The notes: a model not told the origin generated them from the letters alone. A stretch of 9,127 nt of DNA from Actinomycetota bacterium (GCA_027728145.1 JAQBZV010000025.1:1-9127); one strand, 5' to 3'; counted from the first letter of the stretch, positions 1 to 6,432 are shown. A program made the numbers and translations.

Positions 1-1
1 C

Positions 2-385
2 GACATTCCGGTTCGAGTCGGCCGCACCGGTATCCCGTCTCGTCGACTGGGTTTTCGACACCTCGACTTTTCCCACTATGTGGGGGCAATTGACGATGTT
101 CCCGGGCTTTTCGATGTCATCGTCATCGATGGCCGAGCGCGCGAGGCCTGCTTGGACAAAGCCCTCACCAGGCTGAGCCCAGGCGGAATCATCCTGTTCG
201 ACAACACCAACCGGCTCCGCTATAGAGCTGCCCTCGCGCGCTACCGACACATGGTGAGCGTGAGCTCCGATATTGGGTTGACCCCGATTCTGATGTGGCC
301 GTCACGGACCTCTATAGTCCGACTCACTCCCGACTACGCGGCAAGCGCTGAGGCAACACCCACCGTGGAGAGCGCACGGTCGTAG
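2..385 (+). CDS. class I SAM-dependent methyltransferase, C-terminal part (5' end off-window)
   Basis: The frame is open from the left edge to TAG at 383-385, so this is the C-terminal ~127 residues of a longer protein; the GTG at 80 is internal. The visible part carries the second half of a Rossmann methyltransferase fold. There is a beta-4 strand DVIVIDGRAREAC (an IDG-x-R-x-x-C pattern), a helix, then LSPGGIILFDNTNR, the usual post-motif strand with Asp-Asn, and a last strand pair ending in TSIVRL. The SAM-binding glycine loop would lie off-window, so substrate and cofactor use are inferred from family resemblance. The last ~17 residues are Ala/Ser/Thr-rich, look disordered and overlap the end of the opposite-strand glycosyltransferase by 52 bp. 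The neighbouring sugar genes suggest a glycan- or lipid-modifying methyltransferase, but this is only context. Confidence 0.7.
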   Translation, partial: DIPVRVGRTGIPSRRLGFRHLDFSHYVGAIDDVPGLFDVIVIDGRAREACLDKALTRLSPGGIILFDNTNRLRYRAALARYRHMVSVSSDIGLTPILMWPSRTSIVRLTPDYAASAEATPTVESARS

Positions 386-1467
386 TAGCGAAGCAACGCT
401 TCGTTGTTTTTCTCCCAAGTCTTCCCCGCCACAGCGCGCCTCGCGTTCTGGGACATCTCGTGGCGGAGGTGGTCGTCCTGGGTGAGTGTCCACACCGCGT
501 CCCGAAAAGCCCCCCACTGCGTGTGGTCAACCAGATAGCCATCAATGCCCTCTCGAATCAGGTGGCGTTGCCCACCCTTCGAGGGAGCAATGACGGGCAA
601 ACCGGAGGCGTGAGCCTCCTGGATTGTTTGACCGAAAGTCTCTTCTGTCCCGCAGTGCACGAACACATCCATGGCCGCATAAGCGTCGGCAAGTTCCTCG
701 CCGGAGAGGCGACCGGTAAAGGTCACCGGGTATCCAGCAAACCGGTCCTCTAACTCGGGGCGATCGGGGCCATCCCCGACAATCACGACTCGAGTATTCG
801 GGATTCCACACACCTCGATGAGCCTCGCGACCTGCTTCTCCGGAGCGAGCCTGCCCACATATCCGATGATGCGTTCGCCATCGGGGGCGAAGCGCTCTCG
901 GAGTGCGCGGACGGAGGCACTGGTGCGGCGCTCGGGGTGGAAGAGCTCCGCGTCTACTCCCCTGCCCCACAGCTCCACAGTGTCGATGCCGATTTTGTGC
1001 AGAAAATCTTTCCCATCCTGGGTTGGAGCGAGGCTGATCGTGGCGGGGCGGTGAATTGCTGCCGTAATGGCTTCGAGAATCGGGCCAGCAAACTCCAGAC
1101 CGTAGCGCTCCATATAGCCGGCGACATCGGTTTGATACACCGCGACTGAGGGAATTCCCTTTTTTGCTGCGTACGCAATGGATTGCCCACCCAACCAAAA
1201 GGGTGCTGCGGCGTGAATGAGGTCAGGGGCAAACCGATCCAGCGTCTGGGTGATCGCGGGCGTGGGAATTGCCACCGGAAAACCACCGAGGGGAACAAAA
1301 GGACTGGTCACCACGGGAAAACCTTCGTGCTCCGGCGACTCTGACGTGGGTGCGACGATGAGCACCTTGTGTCCCTGAGCTTTGAGCGTCTCCACCACCC
1401 TCAGCACGGAGTTCGTGACCCCGTTGAGGGAGGGCAGGAAAGATTCCGTGACGAGGGCAACTCTCAT
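334..1467 (-). CDS. GT4 family glycosyltransferase, probable GDP-mannose-dependent alpha-mannosyltransferase
   Basis: This 377-residue GT-B enzyme of family GT4 is predicted to move a sugar from a nucleotide donor onto a lipid or glycan acceptor at the inner face of the membrane. The N-terminal acceptor domain opens with MRVALVTESFLPSLNGVTNS, including the Gly-rich loop at ~15. The donor domain has YVGRLAPEK (203-211, with the phosphate-binding Arg206 and Lys211), VIVGDGPDRPEL (~228-239) and the EX7E motif (Glu276 to Glu284) in EETFGQTIQE. The N-terminus strongly resembles actinobacterial mannosyltransferases of the MgtA/PimB type, which act in glycolipid and lipomannan synthesis; the exact donor and acceptor are inference. 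The start is well supported: GGAGG (plus-strand CCTCC at 1475-1479) lies 7 nt before the ATG, and the ATG overlaps the stop of the upstream isomerase as ATGA. The genes are therefore probably translationally coupled. Confidence 0.88.
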   Translation of the reverse strand: MRVALVTESFLPSLNGVTNSVLRVVETLKAQGHKVLIVAPTSESPEHEGFPVVTSPFVPLGGFPVAIPTPAITQTLDRFAPDLIHAAAPFWLGGQSIAYAAKKGIPSVAVYQTDVAGYMERYGLEFAGPILEAITAAIHRPATISLAPTQDGKDFLHKIGIDTVELWGRGVDAELFHPERRTSASVRALRERFAPDGERIIGYVGRLAPEKQVARLIEVCGIPNTRVVIVGDGPDRPELEDRFAGYPVTFTGRLSGEELADAYAAMDVFVHCGTEETFGQTIQEAHASGLPVIAPSKGGQRHLIREGIDGYLVDHTQWGAFRDAVWTLTQDDHLRHEMSQNARRAVAGKTWEKNNEALLRYYDRALSTVGVASALAA

Positions 1468-2288
1468 CCGCTGGCCTCCGCGAGGTGCCGCTCACGACCC
1501 ACTGCCTGGTAATACCGTGCATAGTCCAATGAAGACTTGACCATGTTCACCCGATACTCCTCGGTGCCAGCGTTCCGGGTGGAGATCTCGGCAATCACGT
1601 GCCCGCTGAAGCCAGCGTGGGTGACGGCTTCCAAGGTCTGCGCGACCGGCTGAGTGCCCTGGCCTGGCAGCAGGTGCTCATCGAACAGGTGGAAATTCTC
1701 TTTTGGACTTGTCCCGTCACACAGGTGGATGTGGGCGAGTCGATCCCCCCACTGGCGAGCCAGGGACAACGCGCTTACGTTCTGCATGGCTGCGTGAGAG
1801 AAGTCCAACGTCAAGTTGGGGACATCCAAATCTCCCGGGTTCCACCCCGGGGCGTAAGCCTCGAAGGTGAACCGCGATGCGCACCACCCGAACATGTTCT
1901 CCACGGCGACCACCACATCGTGACGCTCCGCCACATCTTTCACGTTGTCCGCGAAGATGCGGGAGTAGCCCAGCTGCCACCGAAACGGTGGGTGGACAAC
2001 GACCGTGTCCGCACCCAGCATGTGGGCGAGCTCAGCACTGCGGTGGAGTTTCTCTGACGGGTCGTATCCAAAAACCCCCTGGGTCAGCAGCAGGACCGGT
2101 GCGTGCACGGAGAGAATCGGCAAGTCGAAGCGTCGAGAGAGAAAATCCAACACCCGAGGGTCATAGGTCTGCGGGTCATTGGTGATCATCACCTCGACAC
2201 CATCGGCCCCGGCGTCTTGGGCCAACCGGAAAGAATCCTCCAGCGTGAGCGGGAAGAAGGAGCTTGTGCTGACACCTACGTGACTCAT
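1464..2288 (-). CDS. sugar phosphate isomerase/epimerase-like TIM-barrel protein (AP endonuclease 2 fold)
   Basis: The product of 274 residues belongs to the xylose isomerase-like/endonuclease IV-like TIM-barrel superfamily, whose members isomerise or epimerise sugars and related polyols using a divalent metal. Visible barrel-end residues are GVEVM (Glu32), VHAP (His62), VVVHPPF (His99), VAVENMFG (Glu130), LDFSHA (Asp162, His165), HIHLCDG (~186-192), LLPGQGTQP (~207-214) and VIAEIST (Glu234). These include the Glu/Asp/His set that usually binds metal in this fold. The frame stays open upstream to 2462, but I choose ATG 2288. The family-like sequence VGVSTSSF begins there, the upstream residues look non-coding and overlap the divergent exporter, and a TACCGT -10 box lies 7 nt before this ATG. 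It is the first gene of a two-gene operon with the GT4 transferase. Its substrate cannot be read from the sequence. Confidence 0.82.
   Translation of the reverse strand: MSHVGVSTSSFFPLTLEDSFRLAQDAGADGVEVMITNDPQTYDPRVLDFLSRRFDLPILSVHAPVLLLTQGVFGYDPSEKLHRSAELAHMLGADTVVVHPPFRWQLGYSRIFADNVKDVAERHDVVVAVENMFGWCASRFTFEAYAPGWNPGDLDVPNLTLDFSHAAMQNVSALSLARQWGDRLAHIHLCDGTSPKENFHLFDEHLLPGQGTQPVAQTLEAVTHAGFSGHVIAEISTRNAGTEEYRVNMVKSSLDYARYYQAVGRERHLAEASG
1475..1479 (-). promoter_or_regulatory. strong Shine-Dalgarno (GGAGG) for the glycosyltransferase
   Basis: On the minus strand GGAGG lies 7 nt upstream of the ATG at 1467, inside the 3' end of the isomerase gene. It fixes the start of the GT4 gene and contrasts with the first genes of the transcripts nearby, which lack a leader. 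Confidence 0.8.
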
Positions 2289-2295
2289 GGGTTTC

Positions 2296-2301
2296 ACGGT
2301 A
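2296..2301 (-). promoter_or_regulatory. candidate -10 box (TACCGT) for a leaderless isomerase-glycosyltransferase transcript
   Basis: On the minus strand TACCGT fits the actinobacterial TANNNT consensus and is followed by 7 nt and then ATG 2288. A transcript starting 6-8 nt after the box would begin at or next to the start codon. No convincing -35 box is present at 16-18 nt, and no Shine-Dalgarno sequence precedes the ATG. Confidence 0.55.
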
Positions 2302-2329
2302 GAAACAGGGGGCAAACAGGAATGAAAGC

Positions 2330-2334
2330 GGAGG
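2330..2334 (+). promoter_or_regulatory. Shine-Dalgarno-like GGAGG upstream of the exporter
   Basis: GGAGG lies 4 nt before GTG 2339 and 7 nt before TTG 2342. It supports a start at one of these codons for the LysE-type exporter, against the later GTG 2381 favoured by family length. It could also be a chance match. Confidence 0.45.
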
Positions 2335-2338
2335 TTAC

Positions 2339-2992
2339 GTGTTGACCACCATTTGTGGTCAATACCCGCATACTGAGCTGGTGGAACTTGGAACCTGGCT
2401 GCTCTATACGGCCGCCGCACTGGGGCTTTCGCTAACCCCTGGGCCAAACGGTCTGCTCGCACTCACCCACGGAGCCCTCTACGGAGTGAAGAAAACCTCG
2501 TTCACCATTGCAGGCGGAGCACTCGGCTTCACCGTCATCATCGCGCTGTCACTTTTTGGAATCGGTGCGCTCCTGGCCGCCTCCACCGAGGTACTGATTG
2601 TTCTCAAGTGGATTGGTGGCGCATACCTGGTCTGGCTGGGAATCCAGGTGTGGCGATCCCCCGCCGTCGGCGCAACCAGTGGTCCCTCTGGCACCGTGGC
2701 CACCAGGGTTACCGTCTTTCGACAGGGTTTGCTGGCGGCGATAACCAACCCCAAAGGGATTCTGTTCTTTGTGGCATTTTTGCCACAGTTCCTCGTCACC
2801 GATTCACCACTTCTCATCCAGTTCGCGGTGATGACGGTGACGTTTGTGGGCATAGAAATCATCACCGAGACCCTGATTGCGTTTGGATCTGAAAAAGTTC
2901 AGCCGTTCTTGGCAAAGTTTGGCAAACGGGTCAACCAGACCTTCGGGGGTATCTTCATCGCGATCGGTATTGCGCTGCCGCTTCGCGGCTAA
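2339..2992 (+). CDS. LysE/RhtB-family amino acid exporter
   Basis: This is an inner-membrane exporter of the LysE/RhtB superfamily, which pumps out amino acids or related small molecules using the proton gradient. With the GTG 2339 start it is 217 residues. Family marks are SLTPGPN (31-37) after the first membrane helix (~18-35), the pair of helices at ~57-82 and ~85-104 ending in GGAYLVWLG, the NPKG motif (137-140) leading into FFVAFLPQF, a helix at ~157-182 and a last one at ~200-214. The start is uncertain. GTG 2339 or TTG 2342 has a good GGAGG. GTG 2381 would give ~203 residues, closer to the usual family length, and would place the 21-bp palindrome upstream of the gene. The stop TAA overlaps the convergent ureohydrolase stop (shared CTAA). 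The substrate is unknown; a link to the neighbour's guanidino substrate or product is only inference. Confidence 0.88.
   Translation: MLTTICGQYPHTELVELGTWLLYTAAALGLSLTPGPNGLLALTHGALYGVKKTSFTIAGGALGFTVIIALSLFGIGALLAASTEVLIVLKWIGGAYLVWLGIQVWRSPAVGATSGPSGTVATRVTVFRQGLLAAITNPKGILFFVAFLPQFLVTDSPLLIQFAVMTVTFVGIEIITETLIAFGSEKVQPFLAKFGKRVNQTFGGIFIAIGIALPLRG
2342..2362. promoter_or_regulatory. perfect 21-bp inverted repeat (8-bp arms, 5-nt centre), candidate operator
   Basis: TTGACCAC, then CATTT, then GTGGTCAA form a perfect inverted repeat immediately after the first possible start codon of the exporter, about 54 bp upstream of the divergent isomerase start. Its length and symmetry suit a dimeric regulator. 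As RNA it would form an 8-bp hairpin close to the Shine-Dalgarno sequence. If the exporter starts at GTG 2381, the repeat is non-coding and lies in the promoter/leader region. No regulator gene is visible in the window. Confidence 0.5.
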
Positions 2993-3984
2993 GCCCCGTC
3001 ACGGTTCTTGACCGCCATGGCGGCGAAGAACTCCCAAATCAATCGGTGGGCGTTATTCACCGTCACATCGGCGTGGTCATAAGCGGGGGCAACCTCCATG
3101 ATGTCGAACCCGACAACGTCAAGCTCGAGGGTGAGCCTGCGCACAATGCGCAGCAGGTCAATGGGCGCGAACCCTCCGGGTTCGGGTGTTCCCGTCGCTG
3201 GGGCGAAGCCCGGATCCAACACATCGATGTCGATGGAGATATAGGCCTTGGGGGCTCGTTTCTTCGCCTCTGCAATGACGTCATCGAGGACTGGCATCGC
3301 TCCGCGCTCCCAGAACTCCTGCATCATGTAGTGCTTCAGATTGTTCTCCCGCATCCACTTCTGGTCTTCCTCACCTGGCCAATAGCCGCGCAGCCCCAGC
3401 TGCAAGAAACGGTCCCCGGGGATGGCGCCCGACTCGACGAGTCGACGCATCATCGCTCCGTGGCTGGCAAAGTTGCCTTCGATTTGATTGGCCGTGTCGG
3501 CGTGAGCATCAAAGTGAATCATCGCCACATTGCCAAAGCCGTGAGCCTCCGCCACAGCGGTGGCGCTCGGCCAGGTGACCGAATGGTCACCGCCGAGAAT
3601 GACCGGAACGATTCCTCGGGTGGTGAGCGCGCTCACGCGCTCATAGATACTCGCTTTCGATTTCTCCCACTGCCCGTGGCTGGTGATGGCGTCACCGAAA
3701 TCGACCACATTCAGGTGATCAAAGATTTCAATGCCGAGATCCAGGTGGTAGGTGCCGGGGTCATACGCGTTTGCTCGCAGAGCGCGAGGACCAAAGCGTG
3801 CTCCTGGACGGTTGGTGGTGCTGTCATCCCAGGGAGCTCCCACCACACCGATGTCGGGCTTGATCGTGTCCAAATCTTTGGCATCAGCGACAAAAGGTCG
3901 CATGCCAAACGTGGCAAGGCCCTGAAAAGAGGGCGAATCGAGCTGTTCGCGCATACCCGGGGTCACAAAATCATCAGTTCCCAT
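2989..3984 (-). CDS. ureohydrolase, agmatinase/guanidino-hydrolase family
   Basis: The product of 331 residues is a dinuclear manganese ureohydrolase that splits a guanidino group to release urea. All metal ligands of the family are visible: GGDHS (His134), FDAHAD (Asp159, His161, Asp163) and SIDIDVLDPGFAPATGTPEPGG (Asp252, Asp254), plus the late MEVAPAYD (Glu297). The N-terminal GAPWDDSTTNRPGARFGPRALR (49-70) is also typical. The substrate is not settled: agmatine, guanidinobutyrate, guanidinopropionate and free guanidine are all handled by relatives. The segment around 196-230 (LGLRGYWPGEED and FWERGAMP) is the part most likely to inform substrate choice. A -10 box TACTCT lies 6 nt before ATG 3984, indicating a leaderless mRNA. 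The gene is divergent from SRAP across 37 bp and convergent with the exporter, sharing CTAA at the stops. Confidence 0.9.
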   Translation of the reverse strand: MGTDDFVTPGMREQLDSPSFQGLATFGMRPFVADAKDLDTIKPDIGVVGAPWDDSTTNRPGARFGPRALRANAYDPGTYHLDLGIEIFDHLNVVDFGDAITSHGQWEKSKASIYERVSALTTRGIVPVILGGDHSVTWPSATAVAEAHGFGNVAMIHFDAHADTANQIEGNFASHGAMMRRLVESGAIPGDRFLQLGLRGYWPGEEDQKWMRENNLKHYMMQEFWERGAMPVLDDVIAEAKKRAPKAYISIDIDVLDPGFAPATGTPEPGGFAPIDLLRIVRRLTLELDVVGFDIMEVAPAYDHADVTVNNAHRLIWEFFAAMAVKNRDGA

Positions 3985-3990
3985 CTACCC

Positions 3991-4019
3991 AGAGTAGAGC
4001 TCGAGAGTCCAGACTTGAA
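3991..4019 (-). promoter_or_regulatory. candidate leaderless promoter of the ureohydrolase (TTCAAG-17-TACTCT)
   Basis: On the minus strand TACTCT (3996 to 3991) fits TANNNT and is followed by 6 nt and ATG 3984. A weak -35 candidate TTCAAG (4019 to 4014) lies 17 nt upstream of it. No Shine-Dalgarno sequence is present. The element fills nearly all of the 37-bp gap to SRAP. Confidence 0.5.
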
Positions 4020-4021
4020 GA

Positions 4022-4702
4022 GTGTGCGGACGTTTTGCCCTAGACCAAAGAACGGATGCCGTGGTGGCGGAGTTTGTGGCGCAGACCAATCGCTTCCCCG
4101 ACTGGTTTCCCCGGTGGAATATCGCCCCCACCACAATGATTCCGATTGTGGTGACCACCGAGTCTGGTGAGCGCGTGGTGGGCCCTGCGAGGTGGTCTTT
4201 GGTTCCGTCCTGGTCGAAGGAATTGACCCTGAAGTTCCCCACCTTCAATGCTCGATCAGAGACCGCCGCCGAAAAACCCACCTTTCGGGGGTCGGTGAAC
4301 TCACACCGGTGCATTGTCCCGATTTCCGCCTACTACGAGTGGACCAGCATCAGCGGATCGAAAGCTCCCCACCTGATTCACAGACCCGAGCGGCCCCTGG
4401 TGGGTCTTGCGGGGTTGTATTCGTGGTGGAGCAGTCCCAACACGGGAGAGATGATTGCCACGGCCACGATTCTCACCCGCGACAGTGTGGGAATCCTCTC
4501 CACGATTCACGATCGAATGCCGATTGCCCTGGAACCCCAGGACCAAGGGCGCTGGCTTGACCCTTTGGAAGGAGACGGGGCAGCACTCATTGCCGAAGTG
4601 TCGGAGACTGCGGCCCACACTGCCAGTCACTGGGCCCACTATGAGGTGTCACCCCTTCGAGGGGATGGTCCACACTTGGGGGAAAGAAAGAGAGAGCAGT
4701 GA
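4022..4702 (+). CDS. SRAP family protein (HMCES/YedK-like), abasic-site shield
   Basis: The 226-residue product belongs to the SOS response-associated peptidase family. It binds abasic sites in single-stranded DNA and forms a covalent thiazolidine link through Cys2, so preventing strand breaks. The active residues are all present: Cys2 in MCGRFA (exposed once Met1 is removed), WNIAPT (Asn33), FNARSET (Asn76, Arg78), CIVPISAYYEW (Glu106) and TIHDRMP (His163). They match the E. coli YedK set in order and spacing. The start is GTG 4022, demanded by the need for Cys at position 2. No strong Shine-Dalgarno sequence is present. A degenerate CAGACT lies 6 nt before the GTG, the same layout as the leaderless promoters nearby but without the first T. 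A DNA glycosylase follows 57 bp downstream, a sensible functional partner. No symmetric LexA box is visible in the 37-bp upstream gap. Confidence 0.93.
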   Translation: MCGRFALDQRTDAVVAEFVAQTNRFPDWFPRWNIAPTTMIPIVVTTESGERVVGPARWSLVPSWSKELTLKFPTFNARSETAAEKPTFRGSVNSHRCIVPISAYYEWTSISGSKAPHLIHRPERPLVGLAGLYSWWSSPNTGEMIATATILTRDSVGILSTIHDRMPIALEPQDQGRWLDPLEGDGAALIAEVSETAAHTASHWAHYEVSPLRGDGPHLGERKREQ

Positions 4703-4759
4703 CCCCCACCACCCTTTTGATCGTTCACTCTCACCACGTGGCTCGGTTCGGCTGAGTCC

Positions 4760-5359
4760 ATGGGCATCCACCTGAAGGAAGCACAAGCGTATTTGGCCTC
4801 ATCGTGTGAGGTGATGGCGCGGCTCATTCCTGCCCACACACCACCAGACATCAGCCCGAAAGCACCGGAGCAGTATTTCGCTGTCCTCGTGTCCTCGATT
4901 CTTGGCCAACAGCTCTCCGTCAAAGCCGCCGAAACCATTGAGGGTCGGGTTGTGACGGCTATGGGGCCCCACAACCCTGCAGTCCTGGCTCGGGCCAGCA
5001 TCGAGGACCTGCGCGAGCACGGTCTTTCCCGGTCCAAAGCCTCCTACGTAATCGGTATGGCGGAGGCTTTTGTCGAGGGTCATATCGATCCCCACCACCT
5101 GGCCACAGCAGAAACCGGCAGCGTGATTGAGCAACTCACGAGCCTCAAGGGCATCGGCCCGTGGACGGCTGAGATGTTTCTCATTTTTGGGATGGGGCAT
5201 CCCGATGTGTGGTCACCCGGTGATTTGGGCCTCAAGAAAGCAGTCTGGGCGCACTTTGGCGAGGACGTCAACGTGACTGAGATCGCGGAGCGTTGGAAAC
5301 CTTTTCGCTCCTACGCAGCCCTGTATCTGTGGGAATTTAGCGACAATCGACCGCAGTAA
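4760..5359 (+). CDS. DNA-3-methyladenine glycosylase II (AlkA-type, HhH-GPD)
   Basis: This 199-residue base-excision enzyme is predicted to remove alkylated purines such as 3-methyladenine from DNA, leaving an abasic site. Visible parts are SSILGQQLSVKAAETI (45-60), the usual first half of the HhH-GPD fold; the helix-hairpin-helix LKGIGPWTAEMFL (129-141), which grips the DNA backbone; and the catalytic Asp155 in VWSPGDLGLKKA. It is shorter than E. coli AlkA, lacking the N-terminal extra domain, as in many actinobacterial short forms. No lysine replaces the catalytic loop position typical of AP-lyase relatives, so it looks monofunctional. ATG 4760 is the first start after an in-frame stop at 4718-4720. 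Its ribosome site is poor. It lies 57 bp after SRAP on the same strand and is probably co-transcribed. Confidence 0.9.
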   Translation: MGIHLKEAQAYLASSCEVMARLIPAHTPPDISPKAPEQYFAVLVSSILGQQLSVKAAETIEGRVVTAMGPHNPAVLARASIEDLREHGLSRSKASYVIGMAEAFVEGHIDPHHLATAETGSVIEQLTSLKGIGPWTAEMFLIFGMGHPDVWSPGDLGLKKAVWAHFGEDVNVTEIAERWKPFRSYAALYLWEFSDNRPQ

Positions 5360-5373
5360 CCCCACACCCCGGC

Positions 5374-5402
5374 TTGGGCGTTTGCTCTCTGCCGGCTACC
5401 CT
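5374..5402 (+). promoter_or_regulatory. candidate leaderless promoter of the alpha/beta hydrolase (TTGGGC-17-TACCCT)
   Basis: TTGGGC (5374-5379), a 17-nt spacer and TACCCT (5397-5402) are followed by 7 nt and ATG 5410. The in-frame TTG at 5374 that could be read as a longer start is better explained as part of the -35 box. Confidence 0.55.
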
Positions 5403-5409
5403 TGAAATC

Positions 5410-6423
5410 ATGCGTGCCAGACGGTTCATCGGGATAACTCTGGGTGTTGTCCTCGTCGTCGGCGGTGGTGGAGCTCTAGCGCTCGGTGATTACGTCTACC
5501 GTGAGGGCACGAGCGTGCCCTGTGGCATCAATGCTGATGACGCCAATAATTCCCCAGAACGCTTCACGACCCCGGTCGAGGGACCCTTCCGTGGTGAGGG
5601 GTGGAACCAATGGATAGGTCATGACCTCTCCGAATGGTGGCTCAGTGACATCCCCATCGAAACCGTCACCATCCCCGTGTCCGACGGGGTGACCCTCGAG
5701 GCCTGGTGGATTAAGGCCAGTTACCCCACCGCTCAAGAAACCGTCATTGTGACCCACGGATATGGGACGTCACGCCGTGACTACAACGTACTGTTACCTT
5801 CGGCAATGCTCGCCAAGGAGGGCTTCAACGTCTTGTTGGTTGATCAGCGTGACACCGGCAACTCCACCTGCGTGGACGGCCGTCACTCGGCGGGACAAGA
5901 TGAATCCGATGACTTTGCCAGGGTGGCCGAGTGGCTCGTTTCAGAGAAGGGCATCACCCCGGACAAGATCGGCATGTTTGGAATTTCCGGTGGAGCTATT
6001 GCCACCGCAATCCTCCCCGCCAAAACAGACAACGTGACCGCGTTCGCCATGGAAGCCCCCATTTTTGATTTTGCCGAGACAGCCCGTCGCGAGGTGGAGT
6101 TCCAGGGTTTCCCTGGATTTCTCTGGACTCTTGCTGACACTGCCGCGATGATTCGCGGGGTGGATCTGAATGAGACACCCATTACCGCAGGCATTGACTC
6201 TGCGGGGAATCGACCCATGCTGCTCTTGCACGGAACCGATGATCGACGTCTCGCCTATGAGGGTGCGGTCAAGTTCCGTGACTACGCAGAAAATGCAGGA
6301 GTGGAGATAACCCTCGAGACGTTCGAGGGTGCCGAGCACACTGAGGGAATGCTGTCCGAAACCCAGCGATACCAGCGGGCTCTGACCACGTTTTTCCGCA
6401 ACGCCCTAGGTCAAACACAGTAG
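5410..6423 (+). CDS. exported or membrane-anchored alpha/beta hydrolase
   Basis: The 337-residue serine hydrolase begins with MRARR and a hydrophobic stretch (~6-25) ending in Ala-Leu-Ala (22-24). This would serve as a Sec signal peptide or an N-terminal anchor, so the enzyme is predicted to act outside the cytoplasm. The fold marks are VTHGYGTSRRDY (oxyanion loop, His116-Gly117), VDQRDTGNS (~145-152), GISGGA (nucleophile Ser193), HGTDDRR (acid Asp277 or Asp278) and EGAEHTEG (His310). Two cysteines (38 and 154) could pair in an oxidising compartment. Likely activities are esterase, thioesterase or peptidase-like; the substrate cannot be told. A longer TTG start at 5374 is possible, but ATG 5410 fits the signal peptide and the TACCCT box 7 nt upstream. 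The gap to the downstream lipoprotein is 35 bp, so some read-through is likely although that gene has its own promoter-like box. Confidence 0.85.
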   Translation: MRARRFIGITLGVVLVVGGGGALALGDYVYREGTSVPCGINADDANNSPERFTTPVEGPFRGEGWNQWIGHDLSEWWLSDIPIETVTIPVSDGVTLEAWWIKASYPTAQETVIVTHGYGTSRRDYNVLLPSAMLAKEGFNVLLVDQRDTGNSTCVDGRHSAGQDESDDFARVAEWLVSEKGITPDKIGMFGISGGAIATAILPAKTDNVTAFAMEAPIFDFAETARREVEFQGFPGFLWTLADTAAMIRGVDLNETPITAGIDSAGNRPMLLLHGTDDRRLAYEGAVKFRDYAENAGVEITLETFEGAEHTEGMLSETQRYQRALTTFFRNALGQTQ

Positions 6424-6432
6424 GAAAAAATC

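Noticed and set aside
542..1198. Minus-strand open frame of 218 codons inside the glycosyltransferase
   Set aside because: It is a frame-shifted shadow, Arg/Ser/Gly-rich with no motifs, while the main frame carries the GT4 signatures.
1599..2057. Plus-strand open frame of 152 codons opposite the isomerase
   Set aside because: It is an antisense shadow of a well-supported TIM-barrel gene, with no domain or ribosome site.
2289..2462. 58-codon N-terminal extension of the isomerase
   Set aside because: The extension overlaps the divergent exporter start and palindrome, is Arg/Pro-rich and unlike the family, and ATG 2288 has a well-placed -10 box.
3985..4021. LexA/SOS box or guanidine riboswitch upstream of SRAP or ureohydrolase
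   Set aside because: The 37-bp gap shows no symmetric TCGAAC-N4-GTTCGA-like site and is too short for a riboswitch.
3046..4170. Long plus-strand open frame (374 codons) antisense to the ureohydrolase
   Set aside because: It lies opposite a gene with complete metal-binding motifs, runs into the SRAP gene, has no recognisable domain and is explained by codon bias in GC-rich DNA.
4677..4708. Possible terminator after SRAP (TGGGGG and CCCCCA arms, TTTT nearby)
   Set aside because: The loop would be about 20 nt, the stem only 6 bp and the T-run short and set apart. It overlaps the SRAP stop and is not convincing.
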